DNA of 64,000 nucleotides from positions 682,001 to 746,000 of the forward strand of contig NZ_CAOJCM010000001.1 in the NCBI RefSeq assembly GCF_948329825.1, read 5' to 3'. Source of the DNA: Paenibacillus sp. JJ-100 (GTDB lineage: Bacteria; Bacillota; Bacilli; Paenibacillales; Paenibacillaceae). The notes under the pieces were generated by a model, which did not search any database, was not told the origin of the DNA, and saw only the letters and a list, made by a program, of their open reading frames with translations. Each line of letters starts with the position of its first letter. Position 1 is the first letter of the stretch. The position numbers and the translations under genes are program-made. This document shows, piece after piece, positions 18,423-28,973 of this stretch.

Positions 18423-19520
18423 ATGAGTATGGATTTTATTGAAGCAATGAATGAATTGGAACGGGAAAAAGGGATCAGTAAAGATGTGCTGTTTGAAGCG
18501 ATTGAGGCCGCACTTATCTCCAGTTACAAGCGTAATTTTAACACGGCACAGAATGTGCGAGTGGACATGAATCGTAATACGGGGGTTATTCGAGTATTTG
18601 CACGTAAGCTGATCGTGGAAGAAGTTCTCGATTCGCGGACTGAAATCTCATTGCCTGCTGCACGGGAGATTAACCCACACTTCCAGCTGGAAGATATTGC
18701 GGAGATCGAAGTTACACCACGTGACTTTGGACGTATTGCTGCACAGACGGCTAAACAAGTTGTTACCCAGCGGATCCGTGAGGCCGAGCGTGGTCTGATC
18801 TACAATGCTTTCGTGGATAAAGAAGAGGATATTGTTACGGGAGTAGTGCAGCGTCAGGATTTGCGCAATATCTACATCGATCTGGGCAAGATTGAAGCGG
18901 CACTGCCGTTAACCGAGTTAATGCCGAACGAGAAGTTTGTCCACGGTGATCGCATCAAAGCGTACATCACGAAGGTCGAAAATACGACTAAAGGACCGCA
19001 AATTATTTTATCCCGAACTCATCCGGGTCTGTTAAAACGACTCTTTGAGCTGGAAGTGCCTGAGATTTTCGATGGCGTAGTTGAAATTCGTTCTGTTGCC
19101 CGTGAGGCAGGATTTCGTTCCAAAATTGCTGTTCACTCCCGCAACGAGGAAGTCGATCCGGTTGGTTCTTGCGTAGGGCCAAAAGGAATGCGCGTGCAGA
19201 CCATTGTGGGTGAGCTGCGCGGTGAGAAAATCGACATCGTTCGATATTCCGAACAAGTAGATGAATATGTGGCTAACGCATTGAGTCCTTCCAAAGTGCT
19301 GGAAGTTCACGTGTTCGAGGAGGAGAAGATGGCTCGGGTGATCGTTCCTGACTATCAACTGTCCCTTGCCATTGGTATTAAAGGCCAAAATGCCAGATTG
19401 GCAGCCAAATTGACAGGCTGGAAAATCGACATTAAGAGCGAGAGCCAGGCGGAGCAGGAATTCGGCAGAGAAAAAGATTCTTCTTCGGAAATGCATCAGG
19501 ATTCTGTCTCCGTCGATTAA
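18423..19520 (+). CDS. nusA: Transcription termination/antitermination factor NusA
   Basis: 365 residues, like B. subtilis NusA (no C-terminal acidic repeats). It binds RNA polymerase and modulates pausing, intrinsic termination and rRNA antitermination. Order: N-terminal polymerase-binding domain (EREKGISKDVLFEAIEAAL), S1 domain (about 135-200), KH1 (VDPVGSCVGPKGMRVQTI) and KH2 (LAIGIKGQNARLAAKLTGW). The ATG at 18423 has SD AAAGGGGG about 10 nt upstream. The short upstream in-frame TTG region has no SD. Confidence 0.97.
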   Translation: MSMDFIEAMNELEREKGISKDVLFEAIEAALISSYKRNFNTAQNVRVDMNRNTGVIRVFARKLIVEEVLDSRTEISLPAAREINPHFQLEDIAEIEVTPRDFGRIAAQTAKQVVTQRIREAERGLIYNAFVDKEEDIVTGVVQRQDLRNIYIDLGKIEAALPLTELMPNEKFVHGDRIKAYITKVENTTKGPQIILSRTHPGLLKRLFELEVPEIFDGVVEIRSVAREAGFRSKIAVHSRNEEVDPVGSCVGPKGMRVQTIVGELRGEKIDIVRYSEQVDEYVANALSPSKVLEVHVFEEEKMARVIVPDYQLSLAIGIKGQNARLAAKLTGWKIDIKSESQAEQEFGREKDSSSEMHQDSVSVD

Positions 19521-19546
19521 AGGAAAGCACGGGGAGGCGCTGACGT

Positions 19547-19855
19547 ATGAAACCTAAAAAAGTGCCGCTGCGTAAGTGTGTGGCATGTCAGGAAATGATG
19601 CCCAAAAAGCAGTTGATTCGCATCGTGAAAACGCCTGAGGATGAAGTACTAATCGATTTAACCGGTAAAAAGTCTGGACGGGGTGCATATCTGTGCGGGA
19701 AAGAGTCCTGTTTCAAGCTTTCCCTCAAAAATCGCGCTCTTGATCGCGCGTTAAAGGGTAAAGTTTCGTCTGAGATCTATGAACAGCTAGCGGCTGATTT
19801 TATTGCAGTAGAGGATGAATTCATTGCTGCACAGGAGCGTGAAGATCATGAGTGA
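19547..19855 (+). CDS. rnpM: RNase P modulator RnpM (YlxR, DUF448)
   Basis: 102 residues. Small RNA-binding protein with the family motifs RKCVACQEMMPKKQLIRIV and GKKSGRGAYLCGKESCF. In B. subtilis it binds the RNase P RNA and lowers its activity. Its place between nusA and ylxQ is conserved. The last 8 nt overlap the start of ylxQ, suggesting coupled translation. Confidence 0.93.
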   Translation: MKPKKVPLRKCVACQEMMPKKQLIRIVKTPEDEVLIDLTGKKSGRGAYLCGKESCFKLSLKNRALDRALKGKVSSEIYEQLAADFIAVEDEFIAAQEREDHE

Positions 19856-20177
19856 TACGAAAGTACTCTCTTACCTCGGGCTTTCTATGCGTGCTGGTAA
19901 ATTGCTCACAGGCGATGAGATTGTACACAAGGCGGTCCGTTCAGGCGAAGCCAAAATGGTTATTGTTGCAGGTGACGCCTCACCAAATACACAAAAGAAA
20001 TTTCGCGACAAATGTGCTACTTACAAGGTTCCGCTTCTTATCGGATTGGATCGTGATCGTATAGGGTCAAGTATCGGTAAAGACACGCGGGTGGTTCTTG
20101 CGGTAACAGACCTTGGGTTTGCAAAAATGATCTCCAAACAAGTCGGTATAATGTCGGAGGTGGAGTATATTGAGTAA
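19848..20177 (+). CDS. ylxQ: L7Ae-family RNA-binding protein YlxQ
   Basis: 109 residues; L7Ae/L30e/S12e-like fold expected to bind kink-turn RNA. Visible family features: [40 protein letters not shown]. The ATG at 19848 has SD AGGAG (19833-19837) and overlaps rnpM; the frame is open upstream to 19815 within rnpM. Its end overlaps the infB TTG start, so rnpM-ylxQ-infB form a tightly coupled chain. The exact ribosomal or RNA target is unknown. Confidence 0.92.
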   Translation: MSDTKVLSYLGLSMRAGKLLTGDEIVHKAVRSGEAKMVIVAGDASPNTQKKFRDKCATYKVPLLIGLDRDRIGSSIGKDTRVVLAVTDLGFAKMISKQVGIMSEVEYIE

Positions 20178-22743
20178 ACAGGAAAACAAGGAAAAATTGC
20201 GAGTTTATGAATATGCAAAGTCCCTTAACATGAGTAGTAAGGAAATTATAACCATTCTTAAAAAACTGGATATTCCTGTTAACAATCATATGAGTGTAAT
20301 GGAGAATGGTTCCGTCGGCAAAGTGGAACAATTTTTTAAAGATATTAAATCCACAGCTGCCTCGAAACAAGGGAATGAAGCCAAGCCGGTTTCAACTTCG
20401 GCGGTGCGCAGTGACAAACCAGTGGACAGCAACAAGCCGGGCGGCGGAGTGAACACGCCGAATAACAGTAATACAACCGGTAGTCCCGTACAAACAAAAA
20501 TACAACAGGAAAAGCAGGTAGGTATGAACAATAGAACAAGTTCCAATAATAACAATGGCGCTCAGAGACCAAGCGGCCAAGATAGCCGTAACAGAACAAC
20601 AAATTCCCAAGGCTCAAGCCAAGGGGGACAATCAGGAAATCGCCCAAGACCAGCTTCAGGTGGTCAAGGTAACGCAGGGTCCCGTCCACAAGGAGCGGGT
20701 CAACGTACCAATAATAGCAGCGGTCCTAACAGAAACGCAGGCCCGAGTGGTAGTAACGCTGGAAACAGCGGGAACCGTAGTGGCGGACAAAGCCAAGGAC
20801 AAGGTGGCGGCCAACGCAGAGGTGGTCAAGGAAACACTGGAAATAACAATGGTAACCGTTCCAATAGTGGCGGTGGTGGAAGACGCTTCGACGACAATCG
20901 TGGCGGCGGTAACTTCCGTAATAACCGTGGTGGTAAGAACAATCGCAACAGAAATCAGCAACAGTATGTACAACGTGAGAAAATCGATAATACACCGAAG
21001 AAAATTATCGTTCGTGGTGACATGACTGTTGGCGAAACAGCGAAACTTCTTCATAAAGATGCTTCAGAGGTCATTAAAAAGCTTATCGGTATGGGTGTTA
21101 TGGCAACCATTAACCAAGAGCTCGACATTGATACCATTCTCTTGCTTGCAGGTGAATTCGGTGTTGAAGTTGAAGTGAAGATCGTTCTTGAAGATGATCG
21201 TTTCGAAACCTTGGAAGAGAATGATGATCCTGCAGATCTTCAGTCTCGTCCTCCAGTTGTGACAATCATGGGACACGTTGACCATGGTAAAACAACATTG
21301 CTGGATGCTATTCGCTCTACGAATGTATCTGACGGAGAAGCTGGCGGAATCACTCAGCATATCGGTGCTTATCAGGTAGAGATTAACAGCAAGAAAATTA
21401 CGTTTTTGGATACTCCAGGTCACGAAGCCTTTACAGCGATGCGTGCACGTGGAGCACAAGTTACAGATATGACGATTATCGTTGTAGCTGCCGATGATGG
21501 TGTAATGCCACAAACGGTTGAGGCGATTAATCATGCCAAAGCCGCTGGCCTACCGATTATCGTTGCTGTTAATAAAATTGACAAACCTAGTGCGGATCCT
21601 GACAAAGTGAAACAGGAACTGACGAACTATGAACTCGTTCCAGAAGAGTGGGGCGGGGACACCATCTTCGTGAACGTATCTGCGAAACAAAGAATGGGTC
21701 TGGAAGATTTGCTGGAAATGATTTTGCTCGTTGCTGAAGTTAATGAGTACAAAGCAAATCCTGATAAACGTGCCCGTGGTACAGTAATTGAAGCCGAGCT
21801 GGATAAAGGTCGCGGTCCTGTTGCCCGTATTCTTGTACAACACGGTACGTTGAAAGTCGGAGATGCGTTTGTTGCGGGGAACTGCTTCGGTCGTGTACGT
21901 GCAATGGTCAACGATAAAGGCCGTCGATTGAAAGAAGCAGGACCATCTACTCCTGTGGAAATTACGGGTCTGACTGAAGTTCCAGGTGCGGGAGATCCAT
22001 TCATGGTGTTTGAAGATGAACGTAAAGCTCGTTCTATCGCAGACAAACGTGCGATTACACAACGTGAATCTGACCTGGGTACAAATACACGTGTAACGCT
22101 GGATGATCTGTTCCAACACATCAAAGATGGTGAGATCAAAGATTTGAACGTGATCATTAAAGGTGATGTTCAAGGTTCAGTCGAGGCGCTTAAAGGTTCC
22201 CTCGCCAAGATCGAGGTTGAAGGCGTACGAGTGAAGATTATTCACAGTGGTGCTGGTGCGATTACTGAATCCGACATTATTTTGGCAGCAGCTTCTAACG
22301 CCATCGTGATCGGTTTCAACGTACGTCCTGAAAATCAGGCGAAAATCACTGCAGATCAAGAGCAAGTAGACATTCGTCTGCACCGCGTCATCTACAGTGT
22401 TATCGAGGAGATTGAACAAGCGATGAAAGGGATGCTTGATCCGATCTACAAAGAAAAAGTGATCGGTCATGCTGAAGTTCGGAATACCTTCTCCATCAGT
22501 AAAGTGGGTACTATTGCAGGGTGTATGGTTACTTCCGGTAAAATTACCCGTTCAGCGGAAGCTCGCCTGATTCGTGATGGCATCGTGCTTTACGAAGGTA
22601 AACTGGATTCCCTGAAACGTTATAAAGATGATGCCAAGGAAGTGGCTCAAGGCTACGAGTGTGGTATTACATTGGATAACTACAACGATCTTAAGGAAGG
22701 CGACGTTATTGAAGCCTTCATTATGGAGACCGTACAACGATAA
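20170..22743 (+). CDS. infB: Translation initiation factor IF-2
   Basis: 857 residues. GTPase that brings initiator tRNA to the 30S subunit. N-terminal IF2N domain ([17 protein letters not shown]), then a 200-residue Gly/Asn/Arg/Ser/Gln-rich low-complexity linker (about 70-270), a second IF2N-like domain, the G domain with P-loop GHVDHGKTT near 367, DTPGHEAF and NKIDKP, and the C-terminal tRNA-binding domains. The TTG at 20170 has SD GGAGGTGG and overlaps the ylxQ stop. The length is larger than B. subtilis IF2 because of the linker. Internal starts giving shorter isoforms, as in other bacteria, are possible but not obvious. Confidence 0.98.
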   Translation: MSKQENKEKLRVYEYAKSLNMSSKEIITILKKLDIPVNNHMSVMENGSVGKVEQFFKDIKSTAASKQGNEAKPVSTSAVRSDKPVDSNKPGGGVNTPNNSNTTGSPVQTKIQQEKQVGMNNRTSSNNNNGAQRPSGQDSRNRTTNSQGSSQGGQSGNRPRPASGGQGNAGSRPQGAGQRTNNSSGPNRNAGPSGSNAGNSGNRSGGQSQGQGGGQRRGGQGNTGNNNGNRSNSGGGGRRFDDNRGGGNFRNNRGGKNNRNRNQQQYVQREKIDNTPKKIIVRGDMTVGETAKLLHKDASEVIKKLIGMGVMATINQELDIDTILLLAGEFGVEVEVKIVLEDDRFETLEENDDPADLQSRPPVVTIMGHVDHGKTTLLDAIRSTNVSDGEAGGITQHIGAYQVEINSKKITFLDTPGHEAFTAMRARGAQVTDMTIIVVAADDGVMPQTVEAINHAKAAGLPIIVAVNKIDKPSADPDKVKQELTNYELVPEEWGGDTIFVNVSAKQRMGLEDLLEMILLVAEVNEYKANPDKRARGTVIEAELDKGRGPVARILVQHGTLKVGDAFVAGNCFGRVRAMVNDKGRRLKEAGPSTPVEITGLTEVPGAGDPFMVFEDERKARSIADKRAITQRESDLGTNTRVTLDDLFQHIKDGEIKDLNVIIKGDVQGSVEALKGSLAKIEVEGVRVKIIHSGAGAITESDIILAAASNAIVIGFNVRPENQAKITADQEQVDIRLHRVIYSVIEEIEQAMKGMLDPIYKEKVIGHAEVRNTFSISKVGTIAGCMVTSGKITRSAEARLIRDGIVLYEGKLDSLKRYKDDAKEVAQGYECGITLDNYNDLKEGDVIEAFIMETVQR

Positions 22744-22768
22744 GCAAGGAAGTATGAGGTGAACAACA

Positions 22769-23128
22769 ATGGCTAAGATTCGTACAGGTAGAGTGGGCGA
22801 GCAGATCAAGAAAGAATTAAGTCTGCTGATCCAGTCAGAACTGAAAGATCCACGTATCGGTTTTATTACCGTAACGGGAGTTGAAGTGACTGGCGACTTG
22901 TCGCAAGCCAAAGTTTATCTGAGTGTCTTTGGTGAACAGGAACAGAAGGATAACTCGCTAAAGGCACTTGCCAAAGCAAGCGGGTTTCTGCGCACGGAGC
23001 TCGGTAAACGAATCCGTTTTCGTCATGTTCCCGAGTTGATATTCAAGATCGACGAATCGATTGCATACGGCAGCCGAATCGAAAAGCTGCTTGGCGATAT
23101 TGGTTCCGACAAAAACGAATCCCAGTAA
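22769..23128 (+). CDS. rbfA: Ribosome-binding factor A
   Basis: 119 residues, KH-like fold. Helps late maturation of 16S rRNA and cold adaptation. Family blocks: [36 protein letters not shown], and [21 protein letters not shown]. It lies 25 nt after infB, as in most Firmicutes; the B. subtilis ylxP gene normally between infB and rbfA is absent here. Confidence 0.97.
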   Translation: MAKIRTGRVGEQIKKELSLLIQSELKDPRIGFITVTGVEVTGDLSQAKVYLSVFGEQEQKDNSLKALAKASGFLRTELGKRIRFRHVPELIFKIDESIAYGSRIEKLLGDIGSDKNESQ

Positions 23129-23147
23129 CAGAATAGAGGAGACGGCA

Positions 23148-24125
23148 ATGCACACTTATGAACAGGCGCTTCAGGCAGGAAAACAATTCTTGCTGGAGCA
23201 TGACGATTACCTGGTCGTGTCGCATGTACAGCCGGACGGTGACGCAGTCAGCTCGACGGTAACGGTGGGCTGGCTGCTGTCATGTCTGGGGAAAAAATTC
23301 ACCATGATCAATGAAGGTGAAATTCCGCAGCGCATGCGTTTTTTGTGGCAAGCGGATACGATTGTGAACATGACCGAACACCCTCCAGAACGCAAGTATA
23401 ATGCGATCATCTGTGTAGATTGCGCTGACTTTGCTAGAGTGGGGCTTACACGTCATTATTTTGAAGAAGACGCAGTTATTTTGAATATTGATCATCATCC
23501 TACTAATAACGGGTATGGAGCAGTAAACATCATTAAACCTGATGCAGCAGCAACAGCCGAAATTTTGTTTGAATTGCTGCAACGCTTCGATATTACATGG
23601 GATAAGGAAATCGCTACGGCAGTATACACAGGTCTGCTAACAGACACGGGCGGCTTCCGATATGCGAATACGAGTCCGAATGTAATGGCTGTGGCTTCCC
23701 AACTGCTGAAACATGGTGTAGATGGACCATATCTTGCACAATCGCTATTGGAAGAGTTGACTCTTCCGCAAATTCACATTTTGAATAAGGCGCTCTCATC
23801 TCTACAGATGTCGGAAGATGGTAAAATAGCTTGGGTCGTTATTACACCAGAAGATATGCAAGAATGTAAAGCAGCCAACGAAGATTTGGAAGGGATCGTC
23901 AACTATACTCGTAACATTCGTGGGGTAGAAGTTGGTATCTTTTTTAAAGTAATCAACGATAATGCAGTTAAGGTGTCTATGCGCTCAGCGGGCAAAATAG
24001 ATGTGGCAGCGTTGGCGCAGACCTTTGGTGGTGGCGGACATGTTCTCGCAGCGGGATGCCGACTGGAAGGTAAATTGGAAGATATCGTGCAAAACGTTCT
24101 GAAGCAGGTGAGAGCACAATGGTAA
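23148..24125 (+). CDS. nrnA: DHH-family oligoribonuclease / pAp phosphatase NrnA
   Basis: 325 residues. NrnA degrades 2-5 nt RNA fragments and removes phosphate from pAp. DHH-domain motifs are intact: SHVQPDGDAVSS, CVDCADFARVG, NIDHHPTNNG and TGLLTDTGGFRY; the C-terminal DHHA1 RNA-grip motif is GGGGHVLAAGC. The ATG at 23148 has SD AGAGGA; the frame is open upstream within rbfA. It lies between rbfA and truB, overlapping truB by 7 nt, whereas B. subtilis nrnA is elsewhere. This links small-RNA clearance to the translation operon. Confidence 0.93.
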   Translation: MHTYEQALQAGKQFLLEHDDYLVVSHVQPDGDAVSSTVTVGWLLSCLGKKFTMINEGEIPQRMRFLWQADTIVNMTEHPPERKYNAIICVDCADFARVGLTRHYFEEDAVILNIDHHPTNNGYGAVNIIKPDAAATAEILFELLQRFDITWDKEIATAVYTGLLTDTGGFRYANTSPNVMAVASQLLKHGVDGPYLAQSLLEELTLPQIHILNKALSSLQMSEDGKIAWVVITPEDMQECKAANEDLEGIVNYTRNIRGVEVGIFFKVINDNAVKVSMRSAGKIDVAALAQTFGGGGHVLAAGCRLEGKLEDIVQNVLKQVRAQW

Positions 24126-25042
24126 AATCATTTGAAGGTGTGCTGCCCGTATATAAACCCGCGGGATTCACTTCTCATGATGTTGTCGCTAAAATGCGCG
24201 GGATTTTAAAGATGAAGCGTATTGGTCATACAGGTACTCTCGATCCGCAGGTTACTGGAGTTCTTCCACTCTGCCTTGGACGAGCGACAAGGGTCGTGGA
24301 GTATATGCAAGAACTGCCGAAGGAATATATGGCGACGCTAAGACTAGGTTTGGCTACGGACACAGAGGACTTGACTGGTGAAGTCATTGAGCGTACTGAA
24401 TCTGCTGTAGAGGTCACACAGGATCAGGTTCAGCAAGTGTTGGAAAGGTTCCTGGGTACGATTTCGCAAGTGCCGCCGATGTATTCTGCGGTAAAAGTAG
24501 ATGGAAAACGATTGTACGAGCTTGCGCGTGAAGGCAAGACCGTTGAGCGTAAGAGCCGGGAAGTGACGATTTACGAACTTGAACTTACGGGGATCGAAAT
24601 TCATAATGGCATAACGGATATATCGTTCCGCGCCTTGTGCTCCAAAGGTACGTATATCCGTACCTTGTGTGTAGACATCGGCCGTGCGCTTGGATTTCCA
24701 TCTACCATGGTTAAGCTGGAACGAACGATATCAGCAGGAATATCTGCCGATCGCTGTCTACGTATAGAAGAAGTGCAGCAGCTCATGAACGAAGGAACGT
24801 TGGCAGAAGCACTGATTCCTGTTGATGAAGCCATTTCTTCGATTCCCGCCCACAACGTTGGAGAGGAACAGACGAAGGGGGCTCTACAAGGCCAAAAGCT
24901 GTCTGCACGTCTGTTGGATCCACCTGTGGAGAAGCCAGGACTTCTGCGTTTGTATGCTCAGGATGGAACGTTTCTAGGGATATTTGAGCGGGATGAATTG
25001 AAACCAACCGTAAGGGCTGTTAAAGTCTTCTTACCGGAATAA
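24119..25042 (+). CDS. truB: tRNA pseudouridine(55) synthase
   Basis: 307 residues. Makes pseudouridine 55 in the T loop of tRNAs. The catalytic motif HTGTLDPQVTGVLPLCLG holds Asp42; KPAGFTSHDVV and GKRLYELAREG are also typical. The C-terminal PUA-like region is present. It starts inside the nrnA stop region, using the purine-rich GAAGCAGGTGAG as SD. Confidence 0.97.
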   Translation: MVKSFEGVLPVYKPAGFTSHDVVAKMRGILKMKRIGHTGTLDPQVTGVLPLCLGRATRVVEYMQELPKEYMATLRLGLATDTEDLTGEVIERTESAVEVTQDQVQQVLERFLGTISQVPPMYSAVKVDGKRLYELAREGKTVERKSREVTIYELELTGIEIHNGITDISFRALCSKGTYIRTLCVDIGRALGFPSTMVKLERTISAGISADRCLRIEEVQQLMNEGTLAEALIPVDEAISSIPAHNVGEEQTKGALQGQKLSARLLDPPVEKPGLLRLYAQDGTFLGIFERDELKPTVRAVKVFLPE

Positions 25043-25112
25043 TAAGGTACCGGGCTTGGAGTGAGGACGAGGTTCAAGCTTGGCCCATCAAGTGAAATGC
25101 AGGTGAATGATT

Positions 25113-26051
25113 GTGAAAACCGTAATGCTAACCTATCCGCAGACATTACAATCAGCGGAATTGATTACACATCCCCAAGTGCTGGCAATCGGTCAATTTG
25201 ACGGGTTGCATCTCGGACATGCAAGCGTCATTCTATCGGCTGTTCGCATTGCAAGGGAAACGGGTATGAAGTCAGCCGTCATGACTTTCCATCCACACCC
25301 GAAGGAAGTTATGCGTAAAGGAGATTACGAGGGTTACCTGACGCCTCTCAGGGACAAAGAAGAGATTTTGGCTGGGATGGGTGTAGACGTTCTTTATGTC
25401 GTTGAGTTCAATGAGCAATTTTCAAAGCTCACACCAGTCCAGTTTGTTCATGAATTGCTGCTTCCTCTCCAGACACGTACAGCTGTTGTCGGATTTGATT
25501 TTCGTTTTGGTCACCAAGGTGCGGGAGATGAGCAGATGCTGCGCACAATAGGGGATGGAGATATGAAGGTTGAGACAGTCCCCCCCTTCCTGCTTGGAGG
25601 AGAGAAGGTGAGCAGTTCGCTGATTCGTGCACTTTTGAAGCGGGGCGAGATGGATGAGGCAAGCCAGTGGCTCGGGCGTCCTTACAGTGTCAGAGGTACT
25701 GTGATTCACGGAGAGAAACGGGGGCGGACAATTGGTTTTCCTACCGCTAATCTTGAACTTGTTGACCATTATGTTACGCCGGCCAAAGGCGTTTATGCGG
25801 TGAAAGTATATTTTGGGGATCAAGAACTTGCAGGTGTGATGAACTTGGGTGTAAAACCGACCTTTCACGAGAACGGAATGAGACCGACCTACGAAGTGCA
25901 TCTGCTTGATTTTGACGGCCAAATTTATGATCGGGAACTGAAAGTGGAATTAGTGCACTACATTCGAAACGAACAAAAATTTGGCTCAATTGATGCCTTG
26001 ATTGCTCAGATTCGAGAAGATGCCTTGACTGCTGCTCACTTACTGTCCTAA
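25113..26051 (+). CDS. ribF: Bifunctional riboflavin kinase / FAD synthetase
   Basis: 312 residues. Converts riboflavin to FMN and then FAD. N-terminal adenylyltransferase: IGQFDGLHLGHASVI and the SSSLIRALLKRGEMDEA region. C-terminal flavokinase: GRTIGFPTANLEL and GVYAVKVYFG. I prefer the GTG at 25113 (MKTVMLTYPQ), which lies 6 nt from SD AGGTGA (25101-25106); the in-frame ATG at 25107 abuts the SD. The truB-ribF-rpsO order is conserved in Firmicutes. Confidence 0.95.
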   Translation: MKTVMLTYPQTLQSAELITHPQVLAIGQFDGLHLGHASVILSAVRIARETGMKSAVMTFHPHPKEVMRKGDYEGYLTPLRDKEEILAGMGVDVLYVVEFNEQFSKLTPVQFVHELLLPLQTRTAVVGFDFRFGHQGAGDEQMLRTIGDGDMKVETVPPFLLGGEKVSSSLIRALLKRGEMDEASQWLGRPYSVRGTVIHGEKRGRTIGFPTANLELVDHYVTPAKGVYAVKVYFGDQELAGVMNLGVKPTFHENGMRPTYEVHLLDFDGQIYDRELKVELVHYIRNEQKFGSIDALIAQIREDALTAAHLLS

Positions 26052-26074
26052 AAATAATAAAGTTTATGTATACA

Positions 26075-26104
26075 TTTACTTTGTCCAGGCAACTATGGTA
26101 TAAT
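26075..26104 (+). promoter_or_regulatory. Promoter of rpsO
   Basis: Perfect TATAAT (26099-26104) with an extended -10 TG (26096-26097); the -35 TTTACT (26075-26080) is weak at 18-nt spacing. It gives S15 its own transcript after ribF. Confidence 0.7.
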
Positions 26105-26110
26105 GTACTA

Positions 26111-26206
26111 CGTTGTCGATAGTGATGACATTAACCTTAGCTTGGTTACACGCTCTCACCGGCGGTGACGAGGCTAACGGCGATTATAATGAAGGAGGTG
26201 AATAGG
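26111..26206 (+). promoter_or_regulatory. Probable S15 autoregulatory leader
   Basis: The transcribed leader contains TCACC-GGC-GGTGA (about 26156-26168) nested inside TTAGC/GCTAA pairing, ending at the SD GAAGGAGGTG (26191-26200). S15 leaders in several Firmicutes fold into a multi-helix site bound by S15 for feedback. The match here is by position and visible stems only. Confidence 0.5.
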
Positions 26207-26476
26207 ATGGCATTGACTCAAGAACGTAAACAACAACTGATCGACGAGCACAAAACTCATGAGTCCGATACTGGATCACCTGAGGTGCAAGTTGCTATCC
26301 TTACGGAAAACATCAGAAGTTTGACAGATCACTTGCGTACGCACAAGAAAGACCACCACTCACGTCGTGGACTTTTGAAAATGGTAGGTCAACGTCGTAA
26401 GCTTTTGGCTTACGTGAAAAACAAAGATGTTAAACGTTACAGCGCACTGATCGAAAAACTCGGATTGCGTCGTTAA
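26207..26476 (+). CDS. rpsO: 30S ribosomal protein S15
   Basis: 89 residues, exact family length. Primary binder of 16S rRNA central domain and intersubunit bridge. Signature: [38 protein letters not shown]. The ATG at 26207 has SD GAAGGAGGTG; the longer frame from 26165 includes the leader and is not supported. It is followed by two terminators and then pnp, as in many bacteria. Confidence 0.98.
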   Translation: MALTQERKQQLIDEHKTHESDTGSPEVQVAILTENIRSLTDHLRTHKKDHHSRRGLLKMVGQRRKLLAYVKNKDVKRYSALIEKLGLRR

Positions 26477-26498
26477 TTATCGTACATGTTTTCAAAAT

Positions 26499-26566
26499 CA
26501 ACCTGGCTGTTATCCGCATTTCTTGTGCCTAACAAGACAAGCGGAGCTTACAGCCGGGTTGTTTTG
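26499..26566 (+). terminator. Strong terminator after rpsO
   Basis: CAACCTGGCTGT (26499-26510) pairs with ACAGCCGGGTTG (26550-26561, one G-T), with inner CCGC/GCGG, followed by TTTT. Confidence 0.85.
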
Positions 26567-26597
26567 TAGATGAACATGTTGCCATATATTTGTAGCT

Positions 26598-26625
26598 AAG
26601 GGCTCCGCAAGGAGCTTTTGTTTTG
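26598..26625 (+). terminator. Second terminator between rpsO and pnp
   Basis: GCTCC (26602-26606), loop GCAA, GGAGC (26611-26615), then TTTTGTTTT. Tandem with the previous one, so pnp needs its own promoter; no clear sigma-A match is visible in 26626-26725. Confidence 0.8.
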
Positions 26626-26736
26626 CAAGTCAGCCTGCACAACGTCTTTCTATAGTTAATGAATGATGGACAAGCAGGAAATACTGTGAATATGCAGAAT
26701 CCATTGTGAATAGGAACGAATTAAAGGAGGAATCTC

Positions 26737-28839
26737 ATGGAACAGCGTGTTGAAATGCAGCTTGGCGGAAGAAAGCTTACGCTTGAAACCGGGCGTTTGG
26801 CCAAGCAGGCGAATGCTGCCGTTAAGGTAACATACGGAGATACCGTAGTATTGTGTACCGTGACAGCATCAAGTGAACCGAAGGATCTGGACTTTTTCCC
26901 ACTGACGGTGAACTATGAAGAAAGATTGTATGCAGTAGGGAAAATTCCGGGTGGATTTATCAAGCGCGAAGGTAGACCATCTGAAAAAGCGATTTTGGCA
27001 AGCCGTCTAACAGACCGTCCGATTCGCCCATTGTTCCCCGAAGGTTTCCGTAATGATGTTCAAGTGCTGAACATTGTTATGAGTGTGGATCAAGACTGCG
27101 AACCTCAGATCGCTGCAATGATTGGTACCTCAGCAGCACTGAGCATTTCGGATGTACCTTTCAGTGGTCCAATTGGTGGAGTTAAGGTTGGACGTATTGA
27201 TGGTGAATTCATCATCAACCCTACCATTGCACAGCTTGAAGTCAGTGACATCGAACTGGTTGTTGCCGGAACTAGAGATGCCATCATGATGGTTGAAGCT
27301 GAAGCGAATGAAGTATCAGAAGAAGTGATGCTCGAAGCAATTATGTTTGGACATGACGAGATCAAAAATATTGTTACCGTTATCGAACAACTCGTACAGG
27401 TAGCAGGCAAAGAGAAAATGGAAGTTAAACTCCATGCCGTGAATGCAGAAGTAAATAGCAGTGTTCGTGAGTATGCAAGTGCTCGTTTGGTGGAAGCTGT
27501 TAAAATTGCTGAGAAACATGCGCGTCAGGATGCTATTGATGCAGTGAATGACGAAACGGTTGCTCACTTCGAAGAGAAGTATCTTGAAACTCCTGAATTG
27601 CTCAAAGATGTGAAAGAAGTGCTGCACGATATCGTAAAAGAAGAAGTGCGCCGTCTGATCACTCACGATAAAGTTCGTCCAGATGGACGTGGATTAGCTG
27701 AGATTCGTCCAATTGAATGTGACACGTCCCTGCTTCCACGTACACATGGTTCAGGTCTGTTCACACGTGGACAAACACAAGCACTGAGCGTTTGTACTTT
27801 GGGTGCACTTGGTGATGTTCAAATTTTGGATGGCATCAGTTTGGAAGAAACGAAACGTTTCATGCACCACTATAACTTCCCGCCGTTCAGCGTAGGTGAG
27901 GCTCGTCCGCTTCGTGCGCCAGGACGTCGTGAAATCGGGCATGGTGCGCTGGGTGAGCGTGCGTTGTCCAAAGTAATTCCTTCTGAAACGGATTTCCCGT
28001 ACACGATTCGTTTGGTGTCTGAGGTGTTGGAATCCAACGGTTCTACATCCCAAGCAAGTATCTGTGCGAGTACACTTGCAATGATGGACGCAGGTGTACC
28101 AATCAAAGCTCCTGTAGCGGGTGTGGCGATGGGTCTGATTAAAGATGGAGAGCATGTATCTATTCTGAGTGATATTCAAGGTATGGAAGATCACCTGGGG
28201 GATATGGACTTCAAAGTAGCCGGAACACCGGAAGGCGTAACAGCTATTCAAATGGATATCAAAATTGATGGCATTGACCGTCAAATTTTGTCCGAAGCTT
28301 TGGCTCAAGCGAAAGAAGGACGTATGCACATTTTGGATAAAATGACCGAGGTGATGAAAACACCACGTGAGCAATTGTCCCAATATGCACCTAAGATTAC
28401 AACAATGCACATCAACCCGGATAAAATCCGTGACGTGATCGGTGCTGGCGGTAAAATCATCAATAAAATCATCGAAGAAACCGGTGTTAAAATTGATATC
28501 GAGCAGGATGGACGCGTCTTTATCGCTTCTTCCAACCAGGAGATGAATGATAAAGCCAAAGCCATTATCGAAGGAATTGTACGTGAAGTACTGGTTGGTG
28601 AGATCTATGTCGGCAAAGTAAAACGCGTAGAAAAATTCGGTGCGTTTGTTGAAGTACTGCCAAACAAAGAAGGTCTGGTACACATCTCTCAACTGTCCAC
28701 AGAGCGTGTAGCAAAAGTGGAAGATGTTGTAGCTATCGGTGATTCCATTACGGTGAAAGTCACTGAAATTGATCCGCAAGGTCGAATCAATTTGTCCCGT
28801 AAAGCAGTATTGACTGCTGAAGCTCCTGCGCAATCGTAG
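26737..28839 (+). CDS. pnp: Polynucleotide phosphorylase
   Basis: 700 residues, trimeric 3'-5' phosphorolytic exoribonuclease, the main 3' mRNA-decay enzyme in this group. Two RNase PH domains (first with [15 protein letters not shown], second with [18 protein letters not shown]), then KH ([16 protein letters not shown] near 562) and S1 ([20 protein letters not shown] near 621). The ATG has SD AAAGGAGG. It works with RNase Y and RNase J, also encoded in this window. Autoregulation through its leader is known elsewhere, but I see no decisive structure here. Confidence 0.98.
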   Translation: MEQRVEMQLGGRKLTLETGRLAKQANAAVKVTYGDTVVLCTVTASSEPKDLDFFPLTVNYEERLYAVGKIPGGFIKREGRPSEKAILASRLTDRPIRPLFPEGFRNDVQVLNIVMSVDQDCEPQIAAMIGTSAALSISDVPFSGPIGGVKVGRIDGEFIINPTIAQLEVSDIELVVAGTRDAIMMVEAEANEVSEEVMLEAIMFGHDEIKNIVTVIEQLVQVAGKEKMEVKLHAVNAEVNSSVREYASARLVEAVKIAEKHARQDAIDAVNDETVAHFEEKYLETPELLKDVKEVLHDIVKEEVRRLITHDKVRPDGRGLAEIRPIECDTSLLPRTHGSGLFTRGQTQALSVCTLGALGDVQILDGISLEETKRFMHHYNFPPFSVGEARPLRAPGRREIGHGALGERALSKVIPSETDFPYTIRLVSEVLESNGSTSQASICASTLAMMDAGVPIKAPVAGVAMGLIKDGEHVSILSDIQGMEDHLGDMDFKVAGTPEGVTAIQMDIKIDGIDRQILSEALAQAKEGRMHILDKMTEVMKTPREQLSQYAPKITTMHINPDKIRDVIGAGGKIINKIIEETGVKIDIEQDGRVFIASSNQEMNDKAKAIIEGIVREVLVGEIYVGKVKRVEKFGAFVEVLPNKEGLVHISQLSTERVAKVEDVVAIGDSITVKVTEIDPQGRINLSRKAVLTAEAPAQS

Positions 28840-28876
28840 GATGCTGAAGTTTAAATCTCATAGGTAAGATTGAATG

Positions 28877-28910
28877 AAGAGACAGAATGCGAATTTCTGG
28901 CTCTTTTTTT
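28877..28910 (+). terminator. Terminator after pnp
   Basis: AAGAG (28877-28881) and CAGAA pair with TTCTG and CTCTT (28900-28904), followed by a seven-T run. Confidence 0.85.
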
Positions 28911-28973
28911 AACGTTCAAAAAATCAAAATACATCTTTCCAAAAGATATAGCTTTTTAATCATATTCTTGCCC

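Noticed and set aside
27751..28833. A 360-codon frame on the - strand opposite pnp
   Set aside because: It is the antisense shadow of the pnp reading frame, with no SD and a composition rich in Cys, His, Phe and Asn typical of such shadows.
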